Shown one piece after another: positions 54,531-64,000 of a DNA stretch of 64,000 nt. The translations under genes and the position numbers were made by a program. Numbering within the stretch: the stretch's first letter is position 1; each line of letters starts with the position of its first letter. The notes under the pieces are model-generated. The model saw only the letters and a program-made list of their open reading frames with translations. It did no database searches and had not been told where the DNA came from. The stretch comes from Escarpia spicata (taxonomy: Eukaryota > Annelida > Polychaeta > Sabellida > Siboglinidae). The stretch covers positions 14,909,260 through 14,973,259 of the forward strand of contig OZ023214.1 in the NCBI GenBank assembly GCA_963995525.1. Direction: 5' to 3'.

Positions 54531-54763
54531 ATGCATTCCCATTTGTGGTTAATCTAGTTATGTGTGTAGCTTGATATCAGTCTAGCCTTCGTGAAGATTT
54601 GTAACATGCAAAACATCTATTTGGGGTAAGACCACATTGAGGATCCGTCCGCCGAAAAAAAGTGCACTACAAATACCGTTATGCTGTGATATGCCTAAAT
54701 TTTGTTCAAACACTCTGACATGGGACATGTTTGTCTCGTGAGTACTGAATGTACTGCTGCTTT
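54531..54763 (-). repeat. Truncated monomer 3 (233 bp, same deletion)
   Basis: This unit is exactly 8,383 bp from truncated monomer 2 and shares its private ATATGCCTAAATTTT, so it is the copy of that unit in the 8.4-kb segmental duplication. Confidence 0.9.
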
Positions 54764-57700
54764 ATGCATTCCCATTTGTGGTTAATCTAGTTATGTGTGT
54801 AGCTTGATATCAGTCTAGCCTTCGTGAAGATTTGTAACATGCAAAACATCTATTTGGGGTAAGACCACATTAAGGATCCGTCCGCCGAAAAAAGTGCACT
54901 TAAAATACCGTTATGCTGTGATATGCATAAATTTTGTTCGAACACTTTGATATGGGACATGTTTGTCTCGTGAGTACTGAATGTACTGCTGCTTTAGACA
55001 AGATAAAACACCAAATGGGGATGAGTTTTCACACCTATAACTTACGTAATATGTTCTTGTAACTTACGTGACGGAGATAAAACGGTAACATGCATTCCCA
55101 TTTGTGGTTAATCTAGTTATGTGTGTAGCTTGATATCAGTCTAGCCTTCGTGAAGATTTGTAACATGCAAAACATCTATTTGGGGTAAGACCACATTAAG
55201 GATCCGTCCGCCGAAAAAAGTGCACTTAAAATACCGTTATGCTGTGATATGCAAACATTTTGTTCGAACACTTTGACATGGGACATGTTTGTCTCGTGAG
55301 TACTGAATGTACTGTTGCTTTAGACAAGATAAAACATCAAATGGGGATGAGTTTTCACACCTATAACTTACGTAATATGTTCTTGTAACTTACGTGACGG
55401 AGATAAAACGGTAACATGCATTCCCATTTGTGGTTAATCTAGTTATGTGTGTAGCTTGATATCAGTCTAGCCTTCGTGAAGATTTGTAACATGCAAAACA
55501 TCTATTTGGTGTAAGACCACATTAAGGATCCGTCCGCCGAAAAAAGTGCACTTAAAATACCGTTATGCTGTGATATGCATAAATTTTGTTCGAACACTTT
55601 GACATGGGACATGTTTGTCTCGTGAGTACTGAATGTACTGCTGCTTTAGACAAGATAAAACATCAAATGGGGATGAGTTTTCACACATATAACTTACGTA
55701 ATATGTTCTTGTAACTTACGTGACGGAGATAAAACGGTAACATGCATTCCCATTTGTGGTTAATCTAGTTATGTGTGTAGCTTGATATCAGTCTAGCCTT
55801 CGTGAAGATTTGTAACATGCAAAACATCTATTTGGGGTAAGACCACATTAAGGATCCGTCCGCCGAAAAAAGTGCACTTAAAATACCGTTATGCTGTGAT
55901 ATGCATAAATTTGGTTTGAACACTTTGACATGGGACATGTTTGTCTCGTGAGTACTGAATGTACTGCTGCTTTAGACAAGATAAAATATCAAATGGGGAT
56001 GAGTTTTCACACCTATAACTTACGTAATATGTTCTTGTAACTTACGTGACGGATATAAAACGGTAACATGCATTCCCATTTGTGGTTAATCTAGTTATGT
56101 GTGTAGCTTGATATCAGTCTAGCCTTCGTGAAGATTTGTAACATGCAAAACATCTATTTGGGGTAAGACCACATTCAGGATCCGTCCGCCGAAAAAAAGT
56201 GCACTTAAAATACCATTATGCTGTGATATGCATACATTTTGTTCGAACACTTTGACATGGTACATGTTTGTCTCGTGAGTACTGAATGTACTGCTGCTTT
56301 AGACAAGATAAAACATCAAATGGGGATGAGTTTTCACACCTATAACTTACGTAATATGTTCTTGTAACTTACGTGACGGAGATAAAACGGTAACATGCAT
56401 TCCCATTTGTGGTTAATCTAGTTATGTGTGTAGCTGGATATCTGTCGAGCCTTCGTGAAGATTTGTAACATGCAAAACATCTATTTGGGGTAAGACCACA
56501 TTAAGGATCCGTCCGCCGAAAAAAGTGCACTTAAAATACCGTTATGCTGTGATATGTATAAATTTTGTTCGAACACTTTGACATGGGACATGGTTGTCTC
56601 GTGAATACTGAATGTACTGCTGCTTTAGACAAGATAAAACATCAAATGGGGATGAGTTTTCACACCTATAACTTACGTAATATGTTCTTGTAACTTACGT
56701 GACGGAGATAAAACGGTAACATGCATTCCCATTTGTGGTTAATCTAGTTATGTGTGTAGCTTGATATCAGTCTAGCCTTCGTGAAGATTTGTAACATGCT
56801 GAACATCTATTTGGGGTAAGACCACATTCAGGATCCCTCCGCCGAAAAAAGTGCAATTAAAATACCGTTTTCTGTTATATGTATAAATTGGGTTCGAACA
56901 CTTTGACATGGGACATGTTTGTCTCGTGAGTACTGAATGTACTGCTGCTTTAGACAAGATAAAACATCAAATGGGGATGAGTTTTCACCCCTATAACTTA
57001 CGTAATATGTTCTTGTAACTTACGTGACGGAGATAAAACGGTAACATGCATTCCCATTTGTGGTTAATCTAGTTATGTGTGTAGCTTGATATCAGTCTAG
57101 CCTTCGTGAAGATTTGTAACATGCAAAACATCTATTTGGGGTAAGACCACATTAAAGATCCGTCCGCCGATAAAAGTGCACTTAAAATACCGTTATGCTG
57201 TGATATGCATAAATTTTGTTCGAACACTTTGACATGGGACATGTTTGTCTCGTGAGTACTGAATGTACTGCTGCTTTAGACAAGATGAAACATCAAATGG
57301 GGATGAGTTTTCACACCTATAACTTACGTAATATGTTCTTGTAACTTACGTGACGGAGATAAAACGGTAACATGCATTCCCATTTGTGGTTAATCTAGTT
57401 ATGTGTGTAGCTTGATATCAGTCTAGCCTTCGTGAAGATTTGTAACATGCAAAACATCTATTTGGGGTAAGACCACATTAAGGATCCGTCCGCCGAAAAA
57501 AGTGCACTTAAAATACCGTTATGCTGTGATATGCATACATTTTGTTCGAACACTTTGACATGGGACATGTTTGTCTCGTGAGTACTGAATGTACTGCTGC
57601 TTTAGACAAGATAAAACATCAAATGGGGATGAGTTTTCACACCTATAACTTACGTAATATGTTCTTGTAACTTACGTGACGGAGATAAAACGGTAACATG

Positions 57701-58709
57701 CATTCCCATTTGTGATTAATCTAGTTATGTGTGTAGCTTGATATCAGTCTAGCCTTCGTGAAGATTTGTAACATGCAAAACATCTATTTGGGGTAAGACC
57801 ACATTAAGGATCCGTCCGCCGAAAAAAGTGCACTTAAAATACCGTTATGCTGTGATATGCATAAATTTTGTTCGAACACTTTGACATGGGACATGTTTGT
57901 CTCGTGAGTACTGAATGTACTGCTGCTTTAGACAAGATGAAACATCAAATGGGGATGAGTTTTCACACCTATAACTTACGTAATATGTTCTTGTAACTTA
58001 CGTGACGGAGATAAAACGGTAACATGCATTCCCATTTGTGGTTAATCTAGTTATGTGTGTAGCTTGATATCAGTCTAGCCTTCGTGAAGATTTGTAACAT
58101 GCAAAACATCTATTTGGGGTAAGACCACATTAAGTTCCGTCCGCCGAAAAAAGTGCACTTAAAATACCGTTATGCTGTGATATGCATACATTTTGTTCGA
58201 ACACTTTGACATGGGACATGTTTGTCTCGTGAGTACTGAATGTACTGCTGCTTTAGACAAGATAAAACATCAAATGGGGATGAGTTTTCACACCTATAAC
58301 TTACGTAATATGTTCTTGTAACTTACGTGACGGAGATAAAACGGTAACATGCATTCCCATTTGTGGTTAATCTAGTTATGTGTGTAGCTTGATATCAGTC
58401 TAGCCTTCGTTAAGATTTGTAACATGCAAAACATCTATTTGGGGTAAGACCACATTAAGGATCCGTCCGCCGAAGAAAGTGCACTTAAAATACCGTTATG
58501 CTGTGATATGCATAAATTTTGTTCGAACACTTTGACATGGGACATGTTTGTCTCGTGAGTACTGAATGTACTGCTGCTTTAGACAAGATAAAACATCAAA
58601 TGGGGATGAGTTTTCACACCTATAACTTACGTAATATGTTCTTGTAACTTACGTGACGGAGATAGAACGGTAACATGCATTCCCATTTGTGGTTAATCTA
58701 GTTATGTGT

Positions 58710-61700
58710 GTAGCTGGATATCAGTCTAGCCTTCGTGAAGATTTGTAACATGCAAAACATCTATTTGGGGTAAGACCACATCTAGGATCCGTCCGCCGAA
58801 AAAAGTGCACTTAAAATACCGTTATGCTGTGATATGCATAAATTTTGTTCGAACACTTTGACATGGGACATGTTTGTCTCGTGAGTACTGAATGTACTGC
58901 TGCTTTAGACAAGATAAAACATCAAATGGCGATGAGTTTTCACACCTATAACTTACGTAATATGTTCTTGTAACTTACGTGACGGAGATAAAACGGTAAC
59001 ATGCATTCCCATTTGTGGTTAATCTAGTTATGTGTGTACCTTGATATCAGTCTAGCCTTCGTGAAGATTTGTAACATGCAAAACATCTATTTGGGGTAAG
59101 ACCACATTAAGGATCCGTCCGCCGAAAAAAGTGCACTTAAAATACCGTTATGCTGTGATATGCATAAATTTTGTTCGAACACTTTGACATGGGACATGTT
59201 TGTCTCGTGAGTACTGAATGTACTGCTGCTTTAGACAAGATGAAACATCAAATGGGGATGAGTTTTCACACCTATAACTTACGTAATATGTTCTTGTAAC
59301 TTACGTGACGGAGATAAAACGGTAACATGCATTCCCATTTGTGGTTAATCTAGTTATGTGTGTAGCTTGATATCAGTCTAGCCTTCGTGAAGATTTGTAA
59401 CATGCAAAACATCTATTTGGGGTAAGACCACATTAAGGATCCGTCCGCCGAAAAAAGTGCACTTAAAATACCGTTATGCTGTGATATGCATACATTTTGT
59501 TCGAACACTTTGACATGGGACATGTTTGTCTCGTGAGTACTGAATGTACTGCTGCTTTAGACAAGATAAAACATCAAATGGGGATGAGTTTTCACACCTA
59601 TAACTTACGTAATATGTTCTTGTAACTTACGTGACGGAGATAAAACGGTAACATGCATTCCCATTTGTGGTTAATCTAGTTATGTGTGTAGCTTGATATC
59701 AGTCTAGCCTTCGTGAAGATTTGTAACATGCAAAACATCTATTTGGGGTAAGACCACATTAAGGATCCGTCCGCCGAAAAAAGTGCACTTAAAATACCGT
59801 TATGCTGTGATATGCATAAATTTTGTTCGAACACTTTGACATGGGACATGTTTGTCTCGTGAGTACTGAATGTACTGCTGCTTTAGACAAGATAAAACAT
59901 CAAATGGGGATGAGTTTTCACACCTATAACTTACGTAATATGTTCTTGTAACTTACGTGACGGAGATAAAACGGTAACATGCATTCCCATTTGTGGTTAA
60001 TCTAGTTATGTGTGTAGATTGATATCAGTCTAGCCTTCGTGAAGATTTTTAACATGCTGAACATCTATTTGGGGTAAGACCACATTCAGGATCCCTCCGC
60101 CGAAAAAAGTGGACTTAAAATACCGTTTTCTGTTATATGTATTAATTTGGTTCGAACACTTTGACATGGGACATGTTTGTCTCGTGAGTACTGAATGTAC
60201 TGCTGCTTTAGACAAGATAAAACATCAAATGGGGATGAGTTTTCACACCTATAACTTACGTAATATGTTCTTGTAACTTACGTGACGGAGATAAAACGGT
60301 AACATGCATTCCCATTTGTGGTTAATCTAGTTATGTGTGTAGCTGGATATCAGTCTAGCCTTCGTGAAGATTTGTAACATGCAAAACATCTATTTGGGGT
60401 AAGACGCATCTAGGATCCGTCCGCCGAAAAAAGTGCACTTAAAATACCGTTATGCTGTGATATGCATAAATTTTGTTCGAACACTTTGACATGGGACATG
60501 TTTGTCTCGTGAGTACTGAATGTACTGCTGCTTTAGACAAGATAAAACATCAAATGGGGATGAGTTTTCACACCTATAACTTACGTAATATGTTCTTGTA
60601 ACTTACGTGACGGAGATAAAACGGTAACATGCATTCCCATTTGTGGTTAATCTAGTTATGTGTGTAGCTTGATATCAGTCTAGCCTTCGTGAAGATTTGT
60701 AACATGCAAAACATCTATTTGGGGTAAGACCACATTAAGGATCCGTCCGCCGAAAAAAGTGCACTTAAAATACCGTTATGCTGTGATATGCATAAATTTT
60801 GTTCGAACACTTTGACATGGGACATGTTTGTCTCGTGAGTACTGAATGTACTGCTGCTTTAGACAAGATGAAACATCAAATGGGGATGAGTTTTCACACC
60901 TATAACTTACGTAATATGTTCTTGTAACTTACGTGACGGAGATAAAACGGTAACATGCATTCCCATTTGTGGTTAATCTAGTTATGTGTGTAGCTTGATA
61001 TCAGTCTAGCCTTCGTGAAGATTTGTAACATGCAAAACATCTATTTGGGGTAAGACCACATTAAGGATCCGTCCGCCGAAAAAAGTGCACTTAAAATACC
61101 GTTATGCTGTGATATGCATACATTTTGTTCGAACACTTTGACATGGGACATGTTTGTCTCGTGAGTACTGAATGTACTGCTGCTTTAGACAAGATAAAAC
61201 ATCAAATGGGGATGAGTTTTCACACCTATAACTTACGTAATATGTTCTTGTAACTTACGTGACGGAGATAAAACGGTAACATGCATTCCCATTTGTGGTT
61301 AATCTAGTTATGTGTGTAGCTTGATATCAGTCTAGCCTTCGTGAAGATTTGTAACATGCAAAACATCTATTTGGGGTAAGACCACATTAAGGATCCGTCC
61401 GCCGAAAAAAGTGCACTTAAAATACCGTTATGCTGTGATATGCATAAATTTTGTTCGAACACTTTGACATGGGACATGTTTGTCTCGTGAGTACTGAATG
61501 TACTGCTGCTTTAGACAAGATAAAACATCAAATGGGGATGAGTTTTCACACCTATAACTTACGTAATATGTTCTTGTAACTTACGTGACGGAGATAAAAC
61601 GGTACCATGCATTCCCATTTGTGGTTAATCTAGTTATGTGTGTAGATTGATATCAGTCTAGCCTTCGTGAAGATTTGTAACATGCTGAACATCTATTTGG

Positions 61701-62000
61701 GGTAAGACCACATTCAGGATCCCTCCGCCGAAAAAAGTGCACTTAAAATACCGTTTTCTGTTATATGTATTAATTTGGTTCGAACACTTTGACATGGGAC
61801 ATGTTTGTCTCGTGAGTACTGAATGTACTGCTGCTTTAGACAAGATAAAACATCAAATGGGGATGAGTTTTCACACCTATAACTTACGTAATATGTTCTT
61901 GTAACTTACGTGACGGATATAAAACGGTAACATGCATTCCCATTTGTGGTTAATCTAGTTATGTGTGTAGCTTGATATCAGTCTAGCCTTCGTGAAGATT
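58710..62000 (-). repeat. 5-mer derivative of the 6-mer (about 1,628 bp)
   Basis: CTGGATATC, CATCTAGG, GATGAAACATC, GCATACATTTTG, a plain unit and type B occur at 58.71-60.2 kb and again at 60.34-61.84 kb (B units at 60,030 and 61,658, 1,628 bp apart). The unit carrying GAAGAAAG and GATAGAACGG is missing in the second round, giving five units. The second round has a 1-bp loss at AAGACGCATCTAGG (about 60,405). The order GATGAAAC, GCATACAT resumes at 63.4-63.8 kb after a third CTGGATATC/CATCTAGG at about 62.95-63.02 kb. Confidence 0.78.
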
Positions 62001-62640
62001 TGTAACATGCAAAACATCTATTTGGGGTAAGACCACATTCAGGATCCGTCCGCCGAAAAAAAGTGCACTTAAAATACCATTATGCTGTGATATGCATACA
62101 TTTTGTTCGAACACTTTGACATGGTACATGTTTGTCTCGTGAGTACTGAATGTACTGCTGCTTTAGACAAGATAAAACATCAAATGGGGATGAGTTTTCA
62201 CACCTATAACTTACGTAATATGTTCTTGTAACTTACGTGACGGAGATAAAACGGTAACATGCATTCCCATTTGTGGTTAATCTAGTTATGTGTGTAGCTT
62301 GATATCAGTCTAGCCTTCGTGAAGATTTGTAACATGCAAAACATCTATTTGGGGTAAGACCACATTAAAGATCCGTCCGCCGATAAAAGTGCACTTAAAA
62401 TACCGTTATGCTGTGATATGCATAAATTTTGTTCGAACACTTTGACATGGGACATGTTTGTCTCGTGAGTACTGAATGTACTGCTGCTTTAGACAAGATG
62501 AAACATCAAATGGGGATGAGTTTTCACACCTATAACTTACGTAATATGTTCTTGTAACTTACGTGACGGAGATAAAACGGTAACATGCATTCCCATTTGT
62601 GGTTAATCTAGTTATGTGTATAGATTGATATCAGTCTAGC
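61845..62640 (-). repeat. Patch copied from the 56.0-57.3 kb segment
   Basis: A unit with GGATATAAAACGG, CATTCAGGATCCG, seven A, ACCATTATG and TGGTACATG (61.91-62.13 kb) is followed by one with TTAAAGATCCG and CCGATAAAAG (about 62,368). Both marker sets occur at 56.05-56.27 and 57.15 kb, but there they are separated by two further units, including a type B. The patch is therefore a shortened copy, consistent with exchange between misaligned units. Confidence 0.75.
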
Positions 62641-64000
62641 CTTCGTGAAGATTTTTAACATGCTGAACATCTATTTGGGGTAAGACCACATTCAGGATCC
62701 CTCCGCCGAAAAAAGTGCACTTAAAATACCGTTTTCTGTTATATGTATTAATTTGGTTCGAACACTTTGACATGGGACATGTTTGTCTCGTGAGTACTGA
62801 ATGTACTGCTGCTTTAGACAAGATAAAACATCAAATGGGGATGAGTTTTCACACCTATAACTTACGTAATATGTTCTTGTAACTTACGTGACGGAGATAA
62901 AACGGTAACATGCATTCCCATTTGTGGTTAATCTAGTTATGTGTGTAGCTGGATATCAGTCTAGCCTTCGTGAAGATTTGTAACATGCAAAACATCTATT
63001 TGGGGTAAGACCACATCTAGGATCCGTCCGCCGAAAAAAGTGCACTTAAAATACCGTTATGCTGTGATATGCATAAATTTTGTTCGAACACTTTGACATG
63101 GGACATGTTTGTCTCGTGAGTACTGAATGTACTGCTGCTTTAGACAAGATAAAACATCAAATGGGGATGAGTTTTCACACCTATAACTTACGTAATATGT
63201 TCTTGTAACTTACGTGACGGAGATAAAACGGTAACATGCATTCCCATTTGTGGTTAATCTAGTTATGTGTGTAGCTTGATATCAGTCTAGCCTTCGTGAA
63301 GATTTGTAACATGCAAAACATCTATTTGGGGTAAGACCACATTAAGGATCCGTCCGCCGAAAAAAGTGCACTTAAAATACCGTTATGCTGTGATATGCAT
63401 AAATTTTGTTCGAACACTTTGACATGGGACATGTTTGTCTCGTGAGTACTGAATGTACTGCTGCTTTAGACAAGATGAAACATCAAATGGGGATGAGTTT
63501 TCACACCTATAACTTACGTAATATGTTCTTGTAACTTACGTGACGGAGATAAAACGGTAACATGCATTCCCATTTGTGGTTAATCTAGTTATGTGTGTAG
63601 CTTGATATCAGTCTAGCCTTCGTGAAGATTTGTAACATGCAAAACATCTATTTGGGGTAAGACCACATTAAGGATCCGTCCGCCGAAAAAAGTGCACTTA
63701 AAATACCGTTATGCTGTGATATGCATACATTTTGTTCGAACACTTTGACATGGGACATGTTTGTCTCGTGAGTACTGAATGTACTGCTGCTTTAGACAAG
63801 ATAAAACATCAAATGGGGATGAGTTTTCACACCTATAACTTACGTAATATGTTCTTGTAACTTACGTGACGGAGATAAAACGGTAACATGCATTCCCATT
63901 TGTGGTTAATCTAGTTATGTGTGTAGCTTGATATCAGTCTAGCCTTCGTGAAGATTTGTAACATGCAAAACATCTATTTGGGGTAAGACCACATTAAGGA

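Larger units (their letters stand above)
45440..60330 (-). repeat. Segmental duplication of about 8.4 kb within the reverse arm
   Basis: About 45,440-48,755 recurs at 53,823-57,138 with constant offset 8,383. Markers: GAACATTCTGATATGGG (45,671; 54,054), the truncated-unit junction (46,381; 54,764), AAACACCAAATG (CCAAAT 46,628; 55,011), ATTTGGTGTAAG (47,121; 55,504), ACCATTATG (CATTATG 47,831; 56,214), CTGGATATCTGTCGAGCC (48,051; 56,434) and type-B units (48,389; 56,772). Beyond this the match continues at 8,709 (TTGTGATTAA 49,001; 57,710) and 8,708 after a 1-bp loss near 58,134 (GAAGAAAG 49,764; 58,472). The second copy thus has one extra unit at about 57.1-57.45 kb, marked TTAAAGATCCG and CCGATAAAAG. 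Copies show only rare differences, for example GATATGGTAC/GACATGGTAC. Confidence 0.87.
48389..62821 (-). repeat. Type-B (325-bp) divergent monomers of the reverse arm, seven copies
   Basis: B units lie at 48,389-48,574, 51,322-51,507, 53,277-53,462, 56,772-56,957, 60,030-60,215, 61,658-61,843 and 62,636-62,821 (extent of the chance frame they contain). They share with the forward B units the 1-bp deletion, GGAGGGATCCTGAATG and the TACATATAACAG change. They differ from them in CATGCTGAACATC for CATGCAGAACATC and in keeping CAGTACTC and GTCAAAG. Five have an ATTAATTTGG form; the units at 48,389 and 56,772 have ATAAATTGGG and GCAATTAAAA, matching their membership of the 8.4-kb duplication. The B class is therefore older than the inversion and has since diverged in each arm. 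Confidence 0.88.
44668..64000 (-). repeat. Satellite array, reverse-orientation arm (about 60 units)
   Basis: The same monomer continues here as its reverse complement, without interruption, to the right edge of the window. The classes seen in the forward arm are present: type A (326 bp), type B (325 bp) and the 'TTTGTAGTGCAC' variant, read here as 'GTGCACTACAAA'. Variants confined to this arm include CTGGATATC with CATCTAGG, GATGAAACATC, TGGTACATG, the B form with ATTAATTTGG, and the 94-bp-deleted units. Several units carry seven rather than six A in CCGAAAAAAAGTGCAC (45.06, 45.6, 45.95, 46.27, 47.8, 54.0, 54.3, 54.65, 56.2 and 62.06 kb). The arm has its own higher-order structure, so it is not a mirror copy of the sequence immediately left of the flip. 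Confidence 0.97.

Noticed and set aside
58125..58145. CATTAAGTTCCGTCC and AAGACGCATCTAGG as new breakpoints
   Set aside because: Each is a small local change (net loss of one base) within an otherwise normal unit, and the period is off by exactly one base. They are point indels or consensus errors, not rearrangements.
1..64000. CRISPR array or bacterial iteron/origin repeats
   Set aside because: There are no unique spacers between short repeats. The unit is 326 bp, contiguous and homogeneous over 64 kb, which is a eukaryotic satellite pattern.
1..64000. Tandem RNA genes (5S rRNA, tRNA, snRNA or histone-type clusters)
   Set aside because: I saw no 5S internal control region, no tRNA cloverleaf with both boxes, no snRNA motifs and no conserved coding frame in the unit. 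GTTCGAAC resembles part of a T-loop but lacks a paired stem.
1..64000. Assignment to a named satellite family or species
   Set aside because: Unit length, BamHI site and base composition alone are not diagnostic, and I do not recognise the consensus. A database search with the 326-bp unit would settle it.

Overview
The window is one uninterrupted block of tandemly repeated satellite DNA. The unit is about 326 bp, with roughly 197 copies, and the only other structure is the order in which variant copies are arranged. I find no protein-coding gene, RNA gene, transposon insertion, CRISPR array or other unique sequence of any length. A long, homogenised, non-coding array with nested higher-order repeats is typical of eukaryotic heterochromatin (centromeric, pericentromeric, subtelomeric or B-chromosome). 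The sequence does not identify the species. One hand-counted monomer (36,568-36,893) has 124 G+C in 326 bp (38%) and 11 CpG against about 11.7 expected, so CpG is not depleted. That fits a lightly methylated genome such as many invertebrates, but does not prove it.

Layout. Bases 1-44,667 hold about 137 head-to-tail units in one orientation. At 44,667/44,668 the orientation flips within a monomer, and about 60 units run in the opposite orientation to the end. Nearly every unit has one BamHI site (GGATCC), which gives the phase. The forward arm contains successive zones of local duplication: 3-mer (978 bp, 1.0-3.0 kb), mixed 4/6/7-mer (3-10 kb), a very recent 2-mer (652 bp, 9.9-11.3 kb), an imperfect 9-mer (2,932 bp, 12-17.5 kb), 3-mer (18.5-21 kb), 4-mer (20.0-22.6 kb), 10-mer (3,259 bp, 21.3-27.8 kb), 5-mer (29-32 kb), a second 10-mer (3,260 bp, 30.0-36.5 kb), and a homogenised tract with 4-mer and 8-mer periodicity (36.6-44.6 kb). 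The reverse arm is built on an approximately 8.4 kb segmental duplication (offset 8,383, then 8,709 bp) that contains a 6-mer (1,955 bp), a related 5-mer, and three units shortened by the same 94-bp deletion.

Monomer classes. Most units are the 326-bp type A. A 325-bp type B carries about nine clustered substitutions plus a 1-bp deletion and occurs in both arms (10 forward, 7 reverse). A 327-bp variant has one extra base in the A/T run. Shared classes on both sides of the flip show that the arms come from one ancestral array. The different local orders and the 94-bp deletion found only in the reverse arm argue against a simple fold-back copying artefact.

Within the monomer, substitutions cluster in the part around the BamHI site and the 'agtactc...gtgcac' stretch. 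The segment with two copies of ACGTAAGTTA spaced 22 bp apart (the second forming the palindrome TTACGTAA) is nearly invariant, which makes it the best candidate for a protein-binding element. All comparisons were made by eye, so block boundaries are good to some tens of bases and identities are qualitative.
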